This document shows positions 1-7,387 of a stretch of 22,978 nucleotides of DNA, one piece after another. This DNA comes from a virus. Below the pieces are notes generated by a model. The model did not search any database. It had not been told where the DNA came from and was given only the letters and a program-made list of their open reading frames with translations. The stretch covers positions 1-22,978 of the IMG/VR virus record IMGVR_UViG_3300010885_047207. One strand, written 5' to 3'. The position numbers and the translations under genes were made by a program. Within the stretch, counting starts at the first letter, position 1. Every line of letters begins with the position of its first letter.

Positions 1-30
1 TCTAAAAAATCTACTTTCAAACTTAGTCAT
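1..30 (-). CDS. 5' end of a divergent gene running off the left edge (partial)
   Basis: An ATG at 30-28 opens a frame that stays open for ten codons to the window edge (MTKFESRFFR). The ten residues alone do not identify a product. The call rests on the upstream signal. A CATAAATA octamer on the minus strand (43-36) lies 5 nt before this ATG, the same geometry seen before eight or more other genes here. The gene would be divergent from the plus-strand gene at 64, with only 33 bp between the two start codons. What I infer is a late gene; its function is unknown. Confidence 0.6.
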   Translation of the reverse strand, partial: MTKFESRFFR

Positions 31-35
31 GTAAT

Positions 36-43
36 TATTTATG
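36..43 (-). promoter_or_regulatory. Late-type promoter octamer CATAAATA for the gene starting at 30
   Basis: Read on the minus strand it is CATAAATA, then the 5-nt spacer ATTAC, then ATG. It differs by one base from the T4 late consensus TATAAATA, which is read by the phage sigma factor (gp55) family. Whether this phage encodes a gp55 cannot be seen here. Confidence 0.6.
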
Positions 44-49
44 CTAAAG

Positions 50-57
50 CATAAATA
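50..57 (+). promoter_or_regulatory. Late-type promoter octamer CATAAATA for the 64-1065 gene trio
   Basis: CATAAATA is followed by the 6-nt spacer TTTATA and then the ATG at 64. It is the only promoter-like element before the three overlapping plus-strand genes, which probably form one transcript. Confidence 0.65.
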
Positions 58-63
58 TTTATA

Positions 64-411
64 ATGCCAATCGCAACTAATCCTTACAGTGTAGGTATAG
101 CTTCTAATCCAATTAATGACCTAGACACACAAAGTCAGGTACAAAAATATAAGGATGAAGAAAAGACACATATTGCGCCTCAGGTACTACCTTTTGATTT
201 AAACGGTTCGCAGGAGTTAATTAGTGCATTGTATAAGGATCTTCTAGCTATAAGAAATATGATTCTTGCGGCAGAAAAGAATCCGCAGGTTAAAACAAAA
301 TACACAAAACCAATCCTAAAAGTCATCGATAATATTGGTAATGAAATTTTACAAGATATTCCAGAATTGCTTGATAAATTGCAATTATCGCATACAATAA
401 GACATGATTAA
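64..411 (+). CDS. Hypothetical 115-aa protein, first gene of the plus-strand trio
   Basis: I do not recognise a family. The first 45 or so residues are polar and probably disordered. Residues of about 48-108 (from SQELISAL to LDKLQLSH) look continuously alpha-helical and amphipathic, and could mediate oligomerisation. There is no signal peptide, membrane segment or Cys cluster. The ATG lies 6 nt after a late-type CATAAATA octamer, which decides the start and suggests late expression. The last 8 nt overlap the next gene, implying translational coupling with the membrane protein encoded there. A role in virion morphogenesis or lysis would be guesswork. Confidence 0.75.
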   Translation: MPIATNPYSVGIASNPINDLDTQSQVQKYKDEEKTHIAPQVLPFDLNGSQELISALYKDLLAIRNMILAAEKNPQVKTKYTKPILKVIDNIGNEILQDIPELLDKLQLSHTIRHD

Positions 412-823
412 AAAGATTGTCTTTTCCCTTGTTTTAACTATCTTAATTAGTACAGGTATAGGATTTGTTCTTCAAAATATTATTGGATTCTGGCAAGGCA
501 CTACAGCAGCAATAATTATTCACTTCCTAATATTTTATTTATTCAACCCCGAAAAAAAGAGTCGGGAATTTATCGATAGTAAAAAATCTGCATTTAATGA
601 ATTACTGCAAACCCAAAATGTAACAGTCGACTGTCCCTGTGGTCAAAATTCAATTACGACGCCTATACTATTAAATACAGAAAATATCTTTACGTGTGAT
701 AAGTGTCTTAGTAAATTTCGCGTGAATGTAGTGTTTGAATCGGTATTGTTGACAGAACCTTTTAATATTGCTAATGCTTTTAATGCTCTTAAGTCAAGGG
801 AACTTCCTTATAATGGTGTATAA
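404..823 (+). CDS. Small membrane protein with C-terminal zinc ribbon (139 aa)
   Basis: Two hydrophobic segments are visible, at residues of about 5-24 and 32-47. They are joined by a short turn and followed by a basic patch (KKSR) and a soluble domain. That domain holds CxC (C77, C79) and CxxC (C98, C101), a zinc-ribbon spacing of the DCPCG...FTCDKC type. The two-helix hairpin should place the ribbon on the cytoplasmic side if the positive-inside rule holds (K3, K4 and K51/K52 are both inside). The gene overlaps its upstream neighbour by 8 nt and its stop overlaps the next start (TAATG), so the trio is coupled. I know no named family. It could be an inner-membrane factor in takeover, assembly or lysis, but nothing here decides this. 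Confidence 0.8.
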   Translation: MIKKIVFSLVLTILISTGIGFVLQNIIGFWQGTTAAIIIHFLIFYLFNPEKKSREFIDSKKSAFNELLQTQNVTVDCPCGQNSITTPILLNTENIFTCDKCLSKFRVNVVFESVLLTEPFNIANAFNALKSRELPYNGV

Positions 824-1065
824 TGAGAACGTTTAACTTTAAACTTAAAACTGGTAAAGAAATTAAAATGGATATTGATGAGCTAACGCGTTGGGCGTGT
901 TTGCTTGAAGGTATTGAGCAAGTCTCAAATAAGTGTGATGAGCTTGGATATGGTAAAGATAACGAAGAGTGGATTAAGCCATTAGCCTTTCAAAAGTATA
1001 TTGACGAGCGCTTTCACTCTATGAAGCACGATCTTACTGTAGAAGCAATGATGGGCAGAATTTAA
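823..1065 (+). CDS. Hypothetical 80-aa protein, third gene of the plus-strand trio
   Basis: The ATG overlaps the previous stop in TAATG, so it is probably translated by re-initiation. The N-terminus (FNFKLKTGKEIKMDIDEL) reads as a beta hairpin followed by a helix. The rest (ELTRWACLLEGIEQVSNKC) is helical and mixed in charge. No motif or family is recognised. The stop at 1065 is 6 nt from the stop of the convergent structural gene, which leaves no room for a classical terminator between them. Confidence 0.7.
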   Translation: MRTFNFKLKTGKEIKMDIDELTRWACLLEGIEQVSNKCDELGYGKDNEEWIKPLAFQKYIDERFHSMKHDLTVEAMMGRI

Positions 1066-1071
1066 CATATA

Positions 1072-2967
1072 TTACGTAGCACTTAAAAGTCCAAATATAT
1101 TATAAGTATAAGATGGGTTGATCGTGTAGCCATACCTGGACCAGGTATGGTTATAGCTGATGAGAGTTCGGAGAGCTAGTACGTTATCTGTATAAGGTGT
1201 AAACACTATACGACCATTCTTAATAGCATTATTAGATAATCCAACAACAGTTAACGTATTCGGTATTGGTACTCCTCCAACAAGCGTATAATTACTTATT
1301 GTAAGTTCTTCTGTACCTGTAATATCAAAGTAATATGTAGTACCTGAACGTAGTGGTATTGTCATTAAATTACTAGAGTTAAATCCACTAATAGTAGCAT
1401 TTACTGAAGAATACCCCGCATTCGTCGTACTTAGACTTATATAATTCATAAGCACAAAGCCGTTTTGATTTGAGCTTAAGTTATATGTTACACCGTTTAC
1501 TGTATCAACAGTTACATTTGATGTTCCGGTAATACTACCAAGAGTGTTAGTTGCAACAACTTTGTATACACCCGCTTCATGTGGTAGAATATTATTATCA
1601 GTATATGTACCTGATAATACATTTGTAATAAGTATATTATCTTTATACCACCTATAACTTATAGGTGCAAGACCACTAACGCTAACAGTAAGATTCATTA
1701 TACTATTAGCTTTAAAGTTACTATTTGCGTTTAGCGGTATTGTGAATAAAGGCGGACCTACAGCGCTTGTTAGCCCTAATACTTGATTAGTAGTATTAAC
1801 TAACACAGGAGATTGTATAGAAGCGGAGAGCGTAGGGTTACTAGGTGGTGTAGCTACTGATAACGCAGATAGAGCAGGTCTAAATGCATTATAACGGTCT
1901 TGAAGTCCCTGTACTGTAAAGAGTGAATCAGGAACACCTTCAAGCTGAATAATACTGCATTCACCCCACGTATAATTATAACCTATCGTTACTACATTAA
2001 ATACATTACTACTTGCTACAGATGAAAGACATGTTGTATTATTATTGAAGAAAATAAGCGGATAAGCAAACTTAGTAATATTAAATTTATTTGTAGGTTG
2101 TGTTATATCACCATCTTTTACTAGAAGGGCGTAGTTAGCGTAATACAAATTAGTTTGATCAAAATCTACTTGTATATCTTTATACAGCGTTGTCACGGTA
2201 AACAACCTATTAACATTATCGATAGCTGTTAAGGTTTCCTTAGGCGTGTAAACAGATCGATCTGCATTTCCTAGCCCCCACTCAAAAACAGCTGGGTAAT
2301 TATCTCCGGGTGAAGGTATATTACTATTAATAGTAGTACCATCACTATTATAGATCTTATTAATTAAAATAAGATAATTATTCTTATAATATACATTCTC
2401 GTACGGTATGTTATAGGTAGTAGATGTGATGGGTATACTATATGTATAAGTCTTAGTATTACCTTCAACTTGCATATTACCTGTATGTGTTGCGCTCCAT
2501 ACTACAGCTAACCTATATTCAAAATTTATGTACTGACCAGTTGTTATGCTATACGGTAAAGTAAACACATTACGTGCAAAAGCAATACCCGTATCACGCT
2601 TAATAGCAAATTCATTTATATCAAAAGAAGTGAGGGCTTTCTTTGTTGTAAAGGAAGCAATATATAACCTACTTGATATAGAATCATTATATGACTCTAC
2701 TATATCGCGTTTTATATTACTAAACTCCGAACTAGCAATAACACCAGATAATTTATAACCTAAAGATCCAGATAAACTACGACTTGTTCCTATATCTAAG
2801 TAATTTAAAATAGTAGGTATGTCATAACTATATAAATCGATAAGCCCGCTCGATAATATCGTATTATTACACCACGGTGTTGAATATACAATATTATTAT
2901 CTTCCAAAACAGAAAATCTATACTGACCTCTAAGTTTCCGATCTATATTTATATTTTCGTGTATCAT
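1072..2967 (-). CDS. Tail/fibre protein with Ig-like domain (631 aa)
   Basis: Residues of about 12-155 follow a layout common in phage tail proteins: GQYRFSV, an early GLIDLY, a LDIGT strand, a FTTKKALTSFDINEFAI strand and an Arg-rich FARNVF motif before YxLAV. Residues of about 405-488 look like an Ig/I-set domain, with the strand LTVSVSG, the core SYRWYKDN, and AGVYKVVATNTLGS before a final TSNVTV strand. Ig-like domains on phage virions are known to bind carbohydrate or cell surfaces weakly; that role is inferred here. Its ATG overlaps the TGA of the upstream gene (ATGA at 2964-2967), so it is coupled to the lectin-like protein. It is the last gene of the minus-strand block. Confidence 0.8.
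   Translation of the reverse strand: MIHENINIDRKLRGQYRFSVLEDNNIVYSTPWCNNTILSSGLIDLYSYDIPTILNYLDIGTSRSLSGSLGYKLSGVIASSEFSNIKRDIVESYNDSISSRLYIASFTTKKALTSFDINEFAIKRDTGIAFARNVFTLPYSITTGQYINFEYRLAVVWSATHTGNMQVEGNTKTYTYSIPITSTTYNIPYENVYYKNNYLILINKIYNSDGTTINSNIPSPGDNYPAVFEWGLGNADRSVYTPKETLTAIDNVNRLFTVTTLYKDIQVDFDQTNLYYANYALLVKDGDITQPTNKFNITKFAYPLIFFNNNTTCLSSVASSNVFNVVTIGYNYTWGECSIIQLEGVPDSLFTVQGLQDRYNAFRPALSALSVATPPSNPTLSASIQSPVLVNTTNQVLGLTSAVGPPLFTIPLNANSNFKANSIMNLTVSVSGLAPISYRWYKDNILITNVLSGTYTDNNILPHEAGVYKVVATNTLGSITGTSNVTVDTVNGVTYNLSSNQNGFVLMNYISLSTTNAGYSSVNATISGFNSSNLMTIPLRSGTTYYFDITGTEELTISNYTLVGGVPIPNTLTVVGLSNNAIKNGRIVFTPYTDNVLALRTLISYNHTWSRYGYTINPSYTYNIFGLLSAT
1130..1150. repeat. Strong inverted repeat near the 3' end of the Ig-domain gene
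   Basis: CCATACCTGG (1130-1139) and CCAGGTATGG (1141-1150) are perfect inverted repeats around a single A. With wobble and A-T pairs the stem extends a few bases outward (G1129-T1151, A1128-T1152, T1127-A1153). It lies inside the coding region, 65-85 nt past the stop of the plus-strand trio. It could act as a 3' hairpin for that transcript, but no strong T-tract follows. Confidence 0.5.
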
Positions 2968-4139
2968 AGATAAATTGCAGTAATATAAGGTGCGTAAAAT
3001 CCAATCGGATTTACACTCGAGTTAGTTAAAAATAATGAATTAGAGGATAGATACCAGTTACTACACAAATTATTTTTATATACAATAAATGCACTATCTG
3101 TCGACACATATTTAAACATCTCGGTACGATTTAAGTTTATATCAACTGTTCCTGTTAGACTCCAAAACACAACGTTAAGTGTATAGCCAAAATTATACCT
3201 ATCTTGATCAAAAATAGGCACATCTACATTATTAATGTTAGAGACTATTTTACCATAAGACGCATATGGCGTCGGGCATATTGTAGCTCTATCATCGGAT
3301 ATGGGGTTAGAAATATCCGCTAAAGCTTCAATAGGCTTAATTGAAGGCGCCGTTGCAAGTGGAATATTGCTATCTAAACTCACACTTGATGCAGTACTTA
3401 TAAATGAAGAAGAACTACCCGAGACAGCGCTACCCTCTGTATGAAAGTTTTTAAAATAAATATTACCCACTTTATTAATATTATTACTACTAATAGGTGT
3501 AGCAAACGATGCGCCGGCTTTATACAGTGTATTGCTTGTTATATTTAAATTTATATCTTGCTGTAATAGAGGCTTAAAATCATCATCAGGGTTATATCTA
3601 TAGTCAACAAATAAAGTTCTACCTACATTACCAAGTCTTGCTCGTATTGTTTTATATCTCACCTCAGATTCAACAATTTTAAAATCACTATCAATACTAG
3701 AAAGAGCAATGTTAATCTTATAGGCGTTATAGCTATAGGTAGGCCAGTTACTACGAACACTAATACTATTAGCTATTCTATTATTATCTGATATTCCATC
3801 TCTTACAGTGACTGATCCTGATGTCGCTGATACAGGAAAACATCCTGTAGTATCAAATCCAACTGCAATAATAGCTCCTGATACACCAGGACTAATAGCA
3901 CTTAAATTAACTGTATTACTAAAAGCAGATAGCCCTGAATAACCAAGATCTATATTGTAATTACCACCAGAGAGAGCATAATTACTATCCATTAAGAATA
4001 TAGTGAAACCTGCTTCGGTATTACTATTACCGCTTATAGCGTATTCAAAAGACCATACAATATCATAATACGGAGAATAACTATAGCTAGAAGCTATATT
4101 AAACGCTTTTGTATTAATCGTGAACTTAGGATACACCAT
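2964..4139 (-). CDS. Lectin-like (L-type/ConA-fold) virion protein (391 aa)
   Basis: Residues of about 25-235 carry the pattern of L-type lectins. They show EAGFTIFLMDS (42-52), a glycine pair leading to LGYSG (65-69), and AVGFDTTG (92-99), which matches the conserved A-V-x-F-D-T strand of legume-type lectins. A RARLGN...LFVDYRY strand pair (about 166-182) and GNIYFKNFHTEG (225-236) follow. The C-terminal 150 residues are unassigned and contain a Ser-rich linker near 238-255. The inferred role is glycan binding on the host surface. The ATG lies 6 nt after a perfect TATAAATA. The stop overlaps the next start as ATGA. The lectin call rests on motif pattern only. Confidence 0.65.
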   Translation of the reverse strand: MVYPKFTINTKAFNIASSYSYSPYYDIVWSFEYAISGNSNTEAGFTIFLMDSNYALSGGNYNIDLGYSGLSAFSNTVNLSAISPGVSGAIIAVGFDTTGCFPVSATSGSVTVRDGISDNNRIANSISVRSNWPTYSYNAYKINIALSSIDSDFKIVESEVRYKTIRARLGNVGRTLFVDYRYNPDDDFKPLLQQDINLNITSNTLYKAGASFATPISSNNINKVGNIYFKNFHTEGSAVSGSSSSFISTASSVSLDSNIPLATAPSIKPIEALADISNPISDDRATICPTPYASYGKIVSNINNVDVPIFDQDRYNFGYTLNVVFWSLTGTVDINLNRTEMFKYVSTDSAFIVYKNNLCSNWYLSSNSLFLTNSSVNPIGFYAPYITAIYL

Positions 4140-4145
4140 ATAGTA

Positions 4146-4153
4146 TATTTATA
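4146..4153 (-). promoter_or_regulatory. Late promoter TATAAATA for the lectin-like gene
   Basis: A perfect TATAAATA occupies 4153-4146 on the minus strand. The 6-nt spacer TACTAT and the ATG at 4139 follow. The TGA stop of the upstream small gene (4156-4154) abuts the octamer directly, so the 14-bp gap is wholly promoter plus spacer. Confidence 0.75.
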
Positions 4154-4366
4154 TCAAGAGTCTTTTGCAAAGACACAAGTCATCGAATTTTTAGATTTAA
4201 ACCGTGTCACATGTTTAACTGAAAAGCCCATACGCTTATATTCGCGATAGAGTATATCAAAATACTCCATATCTATATTAATAATGATGCTATTTCTCGA
4301 CTCATCGATTATTAGATATTCAGAGAATTCTTCACCAAGTGCTAGTGCTCGTTCGGAAACAGCCAC
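4154..4366 (-). CDS. Hypothetical 70-aa protein between fibre genes
   Basis: The start is GTG at 4366-4364, 5 nt after an AATAAATA octamer. An ATG at 4368-4366 is out of frame. The protein begins MAVSERAL and has an alpha/beta look: a helix (SERALALGEEFSEY), the strand NSIIINIDM, the helix EYFDILYREYKRM and two more strands (FSVKHVTRF, TCVFAKD). No family is recognised. Its place between tail-fibre genes would suit a small assembly factor or chaperone, as some phages encode beside their fibres, but the sequence does not show this. Confidence 0.7.
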   Translation of the reverse strand: MAVSERALALGEEFSEYLIIDESRNSIIINIDMEYFDILYREYKRMGFSVKHVTRFKSKNSMTCVFAKDS

Positions 4367-4371
4367 ATATA

Positions 4372-4379
4372 TATTTATT
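4372..4379 (-). promoter_or_regulatory. Late-type promoter octamer AATAAATA for the 70-aa gene
   Basis: AATAAATA at 4379-4372 is followed by the 5-nt spacer TATAT and GTG at 4366. The TAA stop of the preceding small gene (4377-4375) lies inside the octamer, so stop codon and promoter share bases. Confidence 0.6.
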
Positions 4380-4536
4380 CTTCAAAATACTTTAAAATGT
4401 ATTTTAACTTATCATCTAGTTCTTTTACCTGCTGAACCTTACTAAAGTCATTAACCGTAAGTGGATATGAACCTACTATATCTTTAAGTAACCTTAAATC
4501 ACCTTCTTCTAATCCTTCGATAATTATTTCATTCAT
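4375..4536 (-). CDS. Hypothetical 53-aa protein
   Basis: An ATG at 4536-4534 opens 53 codons to a TAA at 4377-4375. The product starts MNEIIIEGLEEGDLRLL and ends in a charged helix (LDDKLKYILKYFEE). It fills the only sizeable gap between the collar-domain fibre and the 70-aa gene. It starts 3 nt after the stop of the fibre gene, so it is probably co-translated. The helix-rich, acidic composition suggests a real protein, but no family is recognised. It resembles a small assembly factor only by size and position. Confidence 0.65.
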   Translation of the reverse strand: MNEIIIEGLEEGDLRLLKDIVGSYPLTVNDFSKVQQVKELDDKLKYILKYFEE

Positions 4537-4539
4537 AAT

Positions 4540-6258
4540 TTATACTGTATAACCAACAATTCGAATTAACAAATCATCATTATTCGATGGTGATATTCTA
4601 AACGCGCATGTTAGGTCGCCTGTAGCTGTTGCAGAAAGAGGTATCATGACCTGACTATTATTTCTAATACTATCCCCACTACCTGAAGCTCTACAGGCAC
4701 CAACAACATATTCTGTATTTCCAATATTACCACTATTAGGAGTTGTAAGTTTAGATGTATTTATAGCAGCTAAGACAAATCTATCAGTATTATCACTATC
4801 AGGCCCAGCTTTTAATATATTACAATCAAGAATTAAGTTTTTTGCGTATGAAGGTACCCCAGTTGTAGGTGACGAGAGTGGAGGGATAGTAATACCATTG
4901 GGTAGTATTGTTGCAAGTGGGTATGCAGAAATGGTCGCTGCGGTTACCTGCATCGTTGTACCTGAATACGAATGCTTAAAGATTGTTATAGGTGTTTGTA
5001 AAAACGATATAGGTGAAAGCCCGTTATAAGTGAGTGAAGAATTAATAGTCTGTGCTGTACCAGCTGATTCTGTTGCTATACCTGTAGTACGACCATACCG
5101 ATCAATCGTTAAAGCTTTACCCCCTACAACCGTTTGTAATGTACCTAACACTGAAAGACCTATTTCGAGATTACCTGAAAGAGGATTAAAAGGAGTGCCA
5201 GTTGTGAGAGCACCGTTTACTGTAGAAGATAATCCATTGGTGACCGTAAATGAAGAACTAACAACAAAATCTGGTTTAGCTTTTATTATATAAAGCATAC
5301 CGGTAGCACTTAACGGTGAATTAATACCAGAAGATATTTTAAAAAGTGTGGATGTTGCAGGATTATTAACACCACCAGAACCAATCCCGCTTACACCGTA
5401 GATTGATTTATTAATTAAATTAGGAACATTAAAAGAACCTGTAGGCGTACCGATAATATTAAATGATGTTCCGATAACACTAAACAGTTCTGTATAGGCA
5501 GAACTTAATACCTGTTGCCCATTACATAACAACCAGCCTTGAGGTGATCCATTTGTTGAGACGTATGGCATTATTGAGCCAACAGGTATTTGATTTGCAG
5601 ACCCCGCGACAAAAACAGTATTTGTAACTGTAGACGGAGCCCATGATAAGTTGCCAGCAATATCTGTTGTGAGAGCATAATTAGCAGCAGTTCCGCCCGC
5701 AGGCCATTGATATGAAACATTATTAATAGTTAAAGCTTGTGGTAATTTAAGATATGTGCTACTATACGGTACTATACTGTTAGTGGTTATAGTACTACTA
5801 AGAGCTATTTTATTGTTTGTATCAAGCGTTAAAGAATTACCTAATAAATTAGAAGAAACATTCCCTGCGGATAGCTTACCAACACTAATATTATTAGCAC
5901 TTGTAAATGTAATAGTTGCATCATTAGGAGAATAAACTCCACCTACAGCTTTCCAATTATTGATATCCGCTGCATTACCACCTTGAAAGATATATAGAAC
6001 ATTATTATCTGCATCATATGCATAATCACCAGCTGCAGCAGTTAAAAGAGTTGTTACATCGTTAGAGTTTCCTAAGAATGTAGTACCTATAACAATGCCA
6101 CCCGTTGTCTGACCATCTCCAACAAAAAGACGTTTTGTATCAGTTGTATAACCTATTTCACCTTCAGTCAATACTACATTTTGTCTATCGGTATTAGTTC
6201 CACGTCGAACAAGCAGTTTGAGTAGAGTATTTTCGTAAATTTCAATTTTTGCTGGCAT
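4540..6258 (-). CDS. Tail fibre with Mtd-type N-terminal module and phage collar domain (572 aa)
   Basis: Residues of about 12-58 form the module RRGT...EGEIGYTTDTKRLFVGDG...GG, which matches the N-terminal domain of Major-tropism-determinant-type fibres. A second module (GDYAYDADNNVLYIFQ...NW, about 77-106) follows. Residues of about 224-290 match the phage tail collar domain, with VGSIMPYVS...PQGWLLCNGQ, an AYTELFSVIG helix and FNVPNLINKS. The remaining C-terminus is beta-rich and ends in a strand of hydrophobics (DDLLIRIVGYTV). The likely role is a distal fibre contacting the host. It starts 13 nt after the related fibre gene and has no promoter octamer of its own, so it is probably co-transcribed with it. 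Confidence 0.8.
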   Translation of the reverse strand: MPAKIEIYENTLLKLLVRRGTNTDRQNVVLTEGEIGYTTDTKRLFVGDGQTTGGIVIGTTFLGNSNDVTTLLTAAAGDYAYDADNNVLYIFQGGNAADINNWKAVGGVYSPNDATITFTSANNISVGKLSAGNVSSNLLGNSLTLDTNNKIALSSTITTNSIVPYSSTYLKLPQALTINNVSYQWPAGGTAANYALTTDIAGNLSWAPSTVTNTVFVAGSANQIPVGSIMPYVSTNGSPQGWLLCNGQQVLSSAYTELFSVIGTSFNIIGTPTGSFNVPNLINKSIYGVSGIGSGGVNNPATSTLFKISSGINSPLSATGMLYIIKAKPDFVVSSSFTVTNGLSSTVNGALTTGTPFNPLSGNLEIGLSVLGTLQTVVGGKALTIDRYGRTTGIATESAGTAQTINSSLTYNGLSPISFLQTPITIFKHSYSGTTMQVTAATISAYPLATILPNGITIPPLSSPTTGVPSYAKNLILDCNILKAGPDSDNTDRFVLAAINTSKLTTPNSGNIGNTEYVVGACRASGSGDSIRNNSQVMIPLSATATGDLTCAFRISPSNNDDLLIRIVGYTV

Positions 6259-6271
6259 TGTTTAAAGTAAG

Positions 6272-7384
6272 TTAATTATAGGAAAAGATTGGTATTGCGA
6301 ATTTATCCACTGATGTACCGTTTTGTGAATTAACAGATTCAAAAGTAATAAACCCCGCGGATGATAATTGCTTAGATGTCGAGTTCGTAAAGGTAGAATT
6401 CCATGATAGTGTATTTACTAGGGTCTGACCACGGCCGCCAAGCCCTCGGGTCACCTGCGACGGTATACCAGCGTAGTTTCCATTACCAGCTGACAGTGTA
6501 TCTATTACAGAATTATAAGAAGATAGTGCTCTACCTTTTGAATCGAATACTAAATTTTTAAATAAATTACCAGAATTGCCTGCGTTACCGAAATCTGACA
6601 GTTTTATTTGACCGCCGATGTTTTGTATATCAGAGGTAAGAGTACTGTTAATTGTTGCTTGCAATTTATCTCCCACAACATTTAACCCAGTTCCCAAAGA
6701 ATTAGCACTAAGTGAATAAGCTGTTACTGTACCTACGGGTAACGCTGTAAGCGTTAGTGTTGTACTATTGTATCCGAAATACGCTGTATCAGCATTTAAG
6801 CTAATAACAGTACCACTACCGCCTTGTAATCCCTTACCTAATGCAGATGTAACTATATTGTTTTGATTTATAGCGCTGACAGTAAGTTGATTAGAACCAT
6901 TAACCTTAATAGTAGTATTATCGACACTTGCACCTATACCAGTACCAGGAGTTACAGCTAACCCATTAAAAGCTGCTGATGTAGCAAATTTAGAGCCTGT
7001 AATGCCGCTATCTTTGATTGTCAGTATATTATTTGTACCTGATAAGGTTAAAGTGGAGCTATCAACTTGTGTACCGATGTATGTCCATGAAGCATTATCT
7101 GTTGGTGTAGTACCTGTTAACTGATATAAAAGCCCGTGATCATTCACAATATCACCCTTTACAGCGCTACCAACATTAGCAAAATTAATGCGCGTACTAG
7201 TCGCTGTTAAAGGTGGCCACGCTAAATTACCTATAATATTTCCTCCAAACGTAGAACCATCACCTACAAAAACTCTTTTTGTGTCAGTAGCTAATCCTAA
7301 CTCACCCTGTTCGAGAGTAATCAGCTTACGTTGAGCATCTGTACCTCTTCTTATTTTAAGTTTTACTATTGTAATATCAGGCAT
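6272..7384 (-). CDS. Tail fibre with Mtd-type N-terminal module (370 aa)
   Basis: Residues of about 8-52 (LKIRRGTDAQRK, LEQGELGLATDTKRVFVGDG) match the same N-terminal module as the next gene. A second module (VKGDIVNDHGLLYQLTG...ASW, about 75-100) also has its counterpart there. The two genes are thus related over about the first 105 residues and then diverge. The middle is repetitive, Ser/Thr/Asn-rich and probably a beta-helical or trimeric shaft. The C-terminus (KFAIPIFSYN) is unlike that of its neighbour. The module probably docks the fibre to the virion and the C-terminus contacts the host; this is inferred from family knowledge. Confidence 0.75.
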   Translation of the reverse strand: MPDITIVKLKIRRGTDAQRKLITLEQGELGLATDTKRVFVGDGSTFGGNIIGNLAWPPLTATSTRINFANVGSAVKGDIVNDHGLLYQLTGTTPTDNASWTYIGTQVDSSTLTLSGTNNILTIKDSGITGSKFATSAAFNGLAVTPGTGIGASVDNTTIKVNGSNQLTVSAINQNNIVTSALGKGLQGGSGTVISLNADTAYFGYNSTTLTLTALPVGTVTAYSLSANSLGTGLNVVGDKLQATINSTLTSDIQNIGGQIKLSDFGNAGNSGNLFKNLVFDSKGRALSSYNSVIDTLSAGNGNYAGIPSQVTRGLGGRGQTLVNTLSWNSTFTNSTSKQLSSAGFITFESVNSQNGTSVDKFAIPIFSYN

Positions 7385-7387
7385 ATA

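Larger units (their letters stand above)
36..57. repeat. Palindromic divergent late-promoter pair (10-bp arms)
   Basis: Arms 36-45 (TATTTATGCT) and 48-57 (AGCATAAATA) are perfect inverted repeats around a 2-nt AA centre. Each arm carries one CATAAATA octamer, on the minus strand at 43-36 and on the plus strand at 50-57. Each octamer is followed by an ATG after 5 nt (minus) or 6 nt (plus). The palindrome therefore makes up most of the 33-bp intergenic region and looks like a two-way late promoter. Confidence 0.65.

Noticed and set aside
2546-2758. 70-codon plus-strand frame opposite the Ig-domain gene
   Set aside because: Antisense shadow of a clear coding region; no start signal of the type used by real genes here. 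The same applies to plus-strand frames at 5030-5293, 10759-10962 and 18212-18409.
2946-2953. TATAAATA on the minus strand
   Set aside because: It lies inside the first codons of the Ig-domain gene, with no start codon 5-7 nt downstream. Chance matches are expected in such AT-rich sequence.
4537-4544. TATAAATT immediately before the 53-aa gene
   Set aside because: It touches the ATG with no spacer and contains the upstream stop codon, so it does not fit the promoter geometry used elsewhere.
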